Shown: one piece after another, positions 61,172 to 64,000 of the stretch
Layout of the letters: each line of letters opens with the position of its first letter
How positions within the stretch are numbered: the first letter of the stretch is position 1
Assembly (NCBI GenBank): GCA_039808025.1
Contig: JBDHSK010000002.1
Location: 62,001 to 126,000, forward strand
Direction of reading: 5' to 3'
From: Sandaracinobacteroides sp039808025
Lineage (GTDB): Bacteria; Pseudomonadota; Alphaproteobacteria; Sphingomonadales; Sphingomonadaceae
Length of the DNA stretch: 64,000 bases
Notes under the pieces: generated by a model
Seen by the model: the letters and a program-made list of their open reading frames with translations, nothing else
What the model was told of the DNA's origin: nothing
Databases searched by the model: none
Translations under genes and position numbers: made by a program

Positions 61172-61208
61172 ACATGCTCCATAACTGGTTCCAGGAGCGG
61201 TAAAGCCA
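61171..61208 (-). promoter_or_regulatory. Candidate SAM-sensing pseudoknot over the metK ribosome binding site
   Basis: Reading the minus strand: TGG-c-TT (61208-61203) can pair with AACCA (61190-61186), and the loop GCTCC (61198-61194) can pair with GGAGC (61180-61176), which is the metK ribosome binding site. This H-type pseudoknot order, ending in GGAGCA just before the start codon, is that of the short SAM/SAH riboswitches found before metK in other alphaproteobacteria. The core differs in places, so the match is suggestive only. Confidence 0.4.
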
Positions 61209-61242
61209 CGGCCATCATTTGGCAAGAGAGTTAAACATGCCT

Positions 61243-62775
61243 TTAAGTCTTTCTTGCCACCACAAGGCCGGCTGCCACCAGCGCACCAGCCAGCAGCAAC
61301 GGCGCCACAAGCCCCAACCGCGCGAAGGGGGTGACCCCTGCCGGCGCCGGCAATTCCACAGCTTGCGCAACCGCCTCATGCACAGGCAGCGTCTCCACCG
61401 GGTTCCCGTGCGCATCGATGGTGCCGCTGATGCCGGTGGTTGTCACCCGCACCACTGGCAGTCCCTCCTCGATGGCCCGCAAGCGCGCCTGGGCATGATG
61501 CTGGGGCGGACCTGATGGCCCGAACCAGGCGTCATTCGACACGGTGAGAATGAAGGTAGGCCGCTTCCGGCGATCGACGATAGCCGCCGGGAAGATGATT
61601 TCATAGCAGATGGCCGGCCCGAACGAAGGCAGCCCCTTCAAAGCCAGGGTCTGTGGTCCGGGTCCGGGGATGAAATCCAGAGCGCCGGGCACCAGCCGCG
61701 CCAGTCCCAGCGGCTCGGCCAGCCAGCGCAGCGGCAGATATTCGCCGCCGGGCACCAGATGCGCCTTGTCATAACGGCGGGCAATCGTGCCCTCATGCTC
61801 AAGGGCATACAGGCTGTTGGTGGCGCCAACAGGCCTTCCCAGTTCGTCACGAAGAAGGGCCACGCCTCCGGTCAACAGCCACTGTCCGCCGTCAAGCATG
61901 GCGCCCAGCTCGCGGCGTAGTTCTGGCTCTTCCTCGAGCGGGTATTCAACGGCAGCCTCGGGCCAGATGACGGCGGCCACCCCCGGGGTTGCATCAAGCC
62001 CTTCTCGGGTAAGCGCCATCAGCCGGTCGAGGCTGGCCAGATGACCGCCGGCCGACTGTTTCTGCGCCTGCGAGACATTGGGCTGCACCAGAAGCAGCCG
62101 GTACGCCGTTGGCGGCGCCAATGGCGCCCGCACCGCACTCACCACCATACCCGTCAGCACAACCGCTGGCAGAGCCAGCAGCGCCGGCCAGCGCTCCGGC
62201 TGACCGGGCAGGAAAAGGGCCGCCACGCTGCCTGCCGCCAGCAGCACCAGCCCCGAAAGGCCATTGGCGCCCACCAGAGCCGCCAGCCCTGCCACCACCG
62301 GAACCTGCAGCCACGCCGCCCCCAGCGGGTTCCAGGCAAAGCCGGAAAACAGCAGTCCACGCAGTATTTCCATGGCGATGAACAGCCCGGCCAGCAGCAA
62401 CACAAGAGGGAACAGCCGCGCGGTGAGCAGCCGGGCAAGGCCAGTCGCCAGCATCGGGTAGAGGGCCAGAAAGGCCGCCAGACCGACAACCGCTACCCAG
62501 CCCATCACCGCCGGCATTTCCGCCTGAAAGGTGAAGGCATGGGCGATCCAGGTAAGCCCCAGCAGAAAATGCCCCCAGCCAAAGGCATAACCGATCATCC
62601 AGGCGCGGCGACGGCCGTTGGCCGCCAGCAGCAGCAGAAGCACGGCACAGCCGGCCACGGCGCCCACCACCTGCCCGATCGGCGCAAAGCCGGTGGCGGC
62701 AAGCGCCCCGCCGGCAAAGGCCAGCATGGCCGTAGTCCAGAACCCCCGGCGCGCGAATCGATCGATGACAGGCAT
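61243..62775 (-). CDS. lnt: Apolipoprotein N-acyltransferase
   Basis: Inner-membrane enzyme for the last step of lipoprotein maturation, 510 residues. About six to eight helices in the first 220 residues precede a nitrilase-like periplasmic domain. The catalytic Glu-Lys-Cys is seen in WPEAAVEYP, RYDKAHLVPGGEYLPLR and GPAICYEIIFP. The ATG at 62775 has AGGG eight bases upstream; a longer frame would overlap the divergent promoter region. The C-terminal helix returns to the membrane. Confidence 0.95.
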   Translation of the reverse strand: MPVIDRFARRGFWTTAMLAFAGGALAATGFAPIGQVVGAVAGCAVLLLLLAANGRRRAWMIGYAFGWGHFLLGLTWIAHAFTFQAEMPAVMGWVAVVGLAAFLALYPMLATGLARLLTARLFPLVLLLAGLFIAMEILRGLLFSGFAWNPLGAAWLQVPVVAGLAALVGANGLSGLVLLAAGSVAALFLPGQPERWPALLALPAVVLTGMVVSAVRAPLAPPTAYRLLLVQPNVSQAQKQSAGGHLASLDRLMALTREGLDATPGVAAVIWPEAAVEYPLEEEPELRRELGAMLDGGQWLLTGGVALLRDELGRPVGATNSLYALEHEGTIARRYDKAHLVPGGEYLPLRWLAEPLGLARLVPGALDFIPGPGPQTLALKGLPSFGPAICYEIIFPAAIVDRRKRPTFILTVSNDAWFGPSGPPQHHAQARLRAIEEGLPVVRVTTTGISGTIDAHGNPVETLPVHEAVAQAVELPAPAGVTPFARLGLVAPLLLAGALVAAGLVVARKT

Positions 62776-62839
62776 GACGCAAGCCCTATTGATACCCGGG
62801 CATCTGGACAATCACCCCCGTGAACCGGCAAGGGGCGGC

Positions 62840-63565
62840 ATGATCGAACCGGCCATCATTCTCGTCCGACCGCAACTGGGCATGAACATCGGCATGGCTG
62901 CGCGCGCCATGGGGAATTTCACTCTTTCAGACCTGCGGCTGGTCAGCCCGCGTGATGGCTGGCCCAACCCTGAAGCCGGTCCGCCCGCCTCGGGCGCTGA
63001 TCATGTGCTGGCAGCCGCAACCCTGTCCGGCAGTGTTGCCGAGGCGCTGCACGGCTGCCACCTCAGCTTTGCCACCACTGTACGCCCGCGCGACATGCCA
63101 AAGCCTGTGGTCACCCCGCGCGAAGCCGCCGCCATGATCCGGACGGCAGCCGCCAACGGCCTGAAAAGCGGAATTCTGTTCGGCCCGGAACGTTCGGGGC
63201 TGACAGCCGACGACCTCGCCGCCGTGCAGACGATCATCACCTGCCCTGTGGCCCCAGGCTTCGGTTCGATCAATCTGGCGCAGGCGGTGCTGCTGATCTG
63301 CTATGAATGGTTTCAGGCAGCGGCACCACCCATGTCACAACGTCCCGAGGCCCGGCCCGCTCCGCACGACGAAGTGGCAGGGCTGATCAGCCATCTTGAG
63401 CAGGCGCTGGAAAAAGCAGGCTATTACCATGTGCCCGACCGCACGCCGGCAACCAAACGTACCCTCGCTGCTCTGATTACCCGCGCCCGCTTCACATCCG
63501 AGGAGATCCGCAATCTGCGCGGCATCGTGCGCGCCCTTGCCGATGGCCCGAGAAAACGGGCCTGA
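62840..63565 (+). CDS. TrmJ-like tRNA/rRNA 2'-O-methyltransferase (SpoU family)
   Basis: SPOUT-fold RNA methyltransferase of 241 residues. Seen: ILVRPQLGMNIGMAARAMGNF, LFGPERSGLTADDLA and GSINLAQAVLLICYEW, the three knot motifs of the TrmH/TrmJ group; the C-terminal extension fits TrmJ, which methylates residue 32 of some tRNAs. ATG at 62840 follows AAGGGGCGGC. It is divergent from lnt and convergent with ctrA. Confidence 0.92.
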   Translation: MIEPAIILVRPQLGMNIGMAARAMGNFTLSDLRLVSPRDGWPNPEAGPPASGADHVLAAATLSGSVAEALHGCHLSFATTVRPRDMPKPVVTPREAAAMIRTAAANGLKSGILFGPERSGLTADDLAAVQTIITCPVAPGFGSINLAQAVLLICYEWFQAAAPPMSQRPEARPAPHDEVAGLISHLEQALEKAGYYHVPDRTPATKRTLAALITRARFTSEEIRNLRGIVRALADGPRKRA

Positions 63566-63588
63566 GGCAAGATACGCGCCTCAGGCCC
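63552..63588 (-). terminator. ctrA terminator overlapping the trmJ-like stop
   Basis: GGGCCTGAGGC (63558-63568) and GCCTCAGGCCC (63578-63588) form a perfect 11-bp stem with a 9-base loop. On the minus strand TTTT follows within the next few bases (63553-63556). The stem includes the stop codon of the trmJ-like gene. Confidence 0.75.
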
Positions 63589-63618
63589 ATACGCAACAAA
63601 CCAGTATAACCGTATGTT

Positions 63619-64000
63619 TCAGTTGGGGATAACGTAACCACGCCCCCAGACAGTTTCGATAAGCTGCGGTGCCCCGGCATCCGACAGTTTGCGCCTCAGC
63701 TTGCAGATGAAAACGTCTATGATCTTCATTTCCGGCTCGTCTCGGCCGCCATAAAGATGCGCCAGAAACATCTCTTTGGTGACGGTCATACCGCGACGGC
63801 TGGCAAGAAACTCAAGGCAGGCATATTCCTTGCCGGTGAGTGGCACCATCTGCCCATTCACCAGCGCCCGGTGGGCAACAAGATCGATCACCAGCCCATC
63901 GAGGATGATCTCGCTTGGCGCCCCTGAACGTGTTCGGCGCAAAACCGCCTGGATGCGGGCCAGCAGCTCGTCCCGGTGAAACGGCTTGGTGATATAATCG
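63619..64000 (-). CDS. ctrA: Cell-cycle response regulator CtrA, C-terminal part
   Basis: Master transcription regulator of the alphaproteobacterial cell cycle; only the last 127 codons are in the window. The visible part begins at the end of the receiver domain, DYITKPFHRDELLARI, with its conserved lysine. Then comes the OmpR-type winged helix with VPLTGKEYACLEFLASRRG, TKEMFLAHLYGG, DEPEMKIIDVFICKLRRKL and ETVWGRGYVI, which is the CtrA sequence type. The usual long CtrA tail after the winged helix is almost absent (ends VIPN). Confidence 0.93.
   Translation of the reverse strand, partial: DYITKPFHRDELLARIQAVLRRTRSGAPSEIILDGLVIDLVAHRALVNGQMVPLTGKEYACLEFLASRRGMTVTKEMFLAHLYGGRDEPEMKIIDVFICKLRRKLSDAGAPQLIETVWGRGYVIPN

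Overview
This is a GC-rich, gene-dense chromosomal window from an alphaproteobacterium, most likely of the order Sphingomonadales. Three things point there. Four exported proteins carry the PEPxxWA C-terminal sorting signal typical of sphingomonads, and a fifth carries a variant. The alphaproteobacterial cell-cycle regulators GcrA, CtrA, a GapR-type (DUF2312) protein and an HdaA-type DnaA regulator are all present. The gene orders gcvT-H-PA-PB, ruvCAB, rnc-era-recO-parC, argD-argF-hslO and yajC-secD-secF are also typical. Genus cannot be decided from the sequence alone. No transposase, integrase, CRISPR array or phage gene was seen.

Layout. 1-1088: 5' part of nrdA with a promoter carrying two candidate NrdR boxes. 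1.3-3.7 kb: two tandem trypsin-like proteases with PEPxxWA signals. 4.0-9.5 kb: glycine-cleavage operon behind a tandem glycine riboswitch, with an extra methyltransferase gene inside it. 9.5-13 kb: argD-argF-hslO and a small secreted protein. 13.1-16.2 kb: an ABC-2 permease, gcrA, a ThiE-like gene and yggS. 16.5-27.5 kb: an accessory catabolic region made of a TonB-dependent receptor, two duplicated exported amidohydrolases, an Lrp-type regulator, an APC amino-acid permease and a bifunctional PutA. 27.7-29.7 kb: a Gly-rich exported protein and a MATE exporter. 29.8-36.1 kb: gapR-like, yebC, ruvC, ruvA, ruvB, dnaB, threonine aldolase and a small GGDEF protein. 36.1-39.4 kb: tRNA-Val, nnrS, tRNA-Leu and pgi. 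39.6-45.9 kb: rnc, era, a PEPxxWA protein, recO, parC and an esterase. 45.98-49.7 kb: an exported S9 peptidase and a DUF885 protein. 49.9-52 kb: ppk1 with a candidate Pho box. 52.2-56.5 kb: a PEPxxWA protein, hdaA with a coupled exported partner, and purM-purN. 56.5-62.8 kb: a Mth938-domain gene, secF, secD, yajC, metK and lnt. 62.8-64 kb: a TrmJ-like methyltransferase and the 3' part of ctrA.

How the genes work together. Glycine, one-carbon and SAM metabolism recur: gcv operon with glycine riboswitch, threonine aldolase, purN, and metK with a candidate SAM-sensing pseudoknot over its ribosome binding site. DNA replication and cell-cycle control is heavily represented (nrdA, gcrA, gapR-like, ruvCAB, dnaB, recO, parC, hdaA, ctrA). 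The most distinctive part is 16.5-27.5 kb. I read it as a possible uptake and degradation system for proline-containing peptides: outer-membrane import, exported COG1228-type amidohydrolases that could release proline, an inner-membrane permease, and oxidation of proline to glutamate by PutA under an Lrp-type regulator. Its substrate is inferred, not shown. Many start codons were moved downstream of the longest reading frame on the basis of ribosome binding sites and overlaps; these choices are explained gene by gene.
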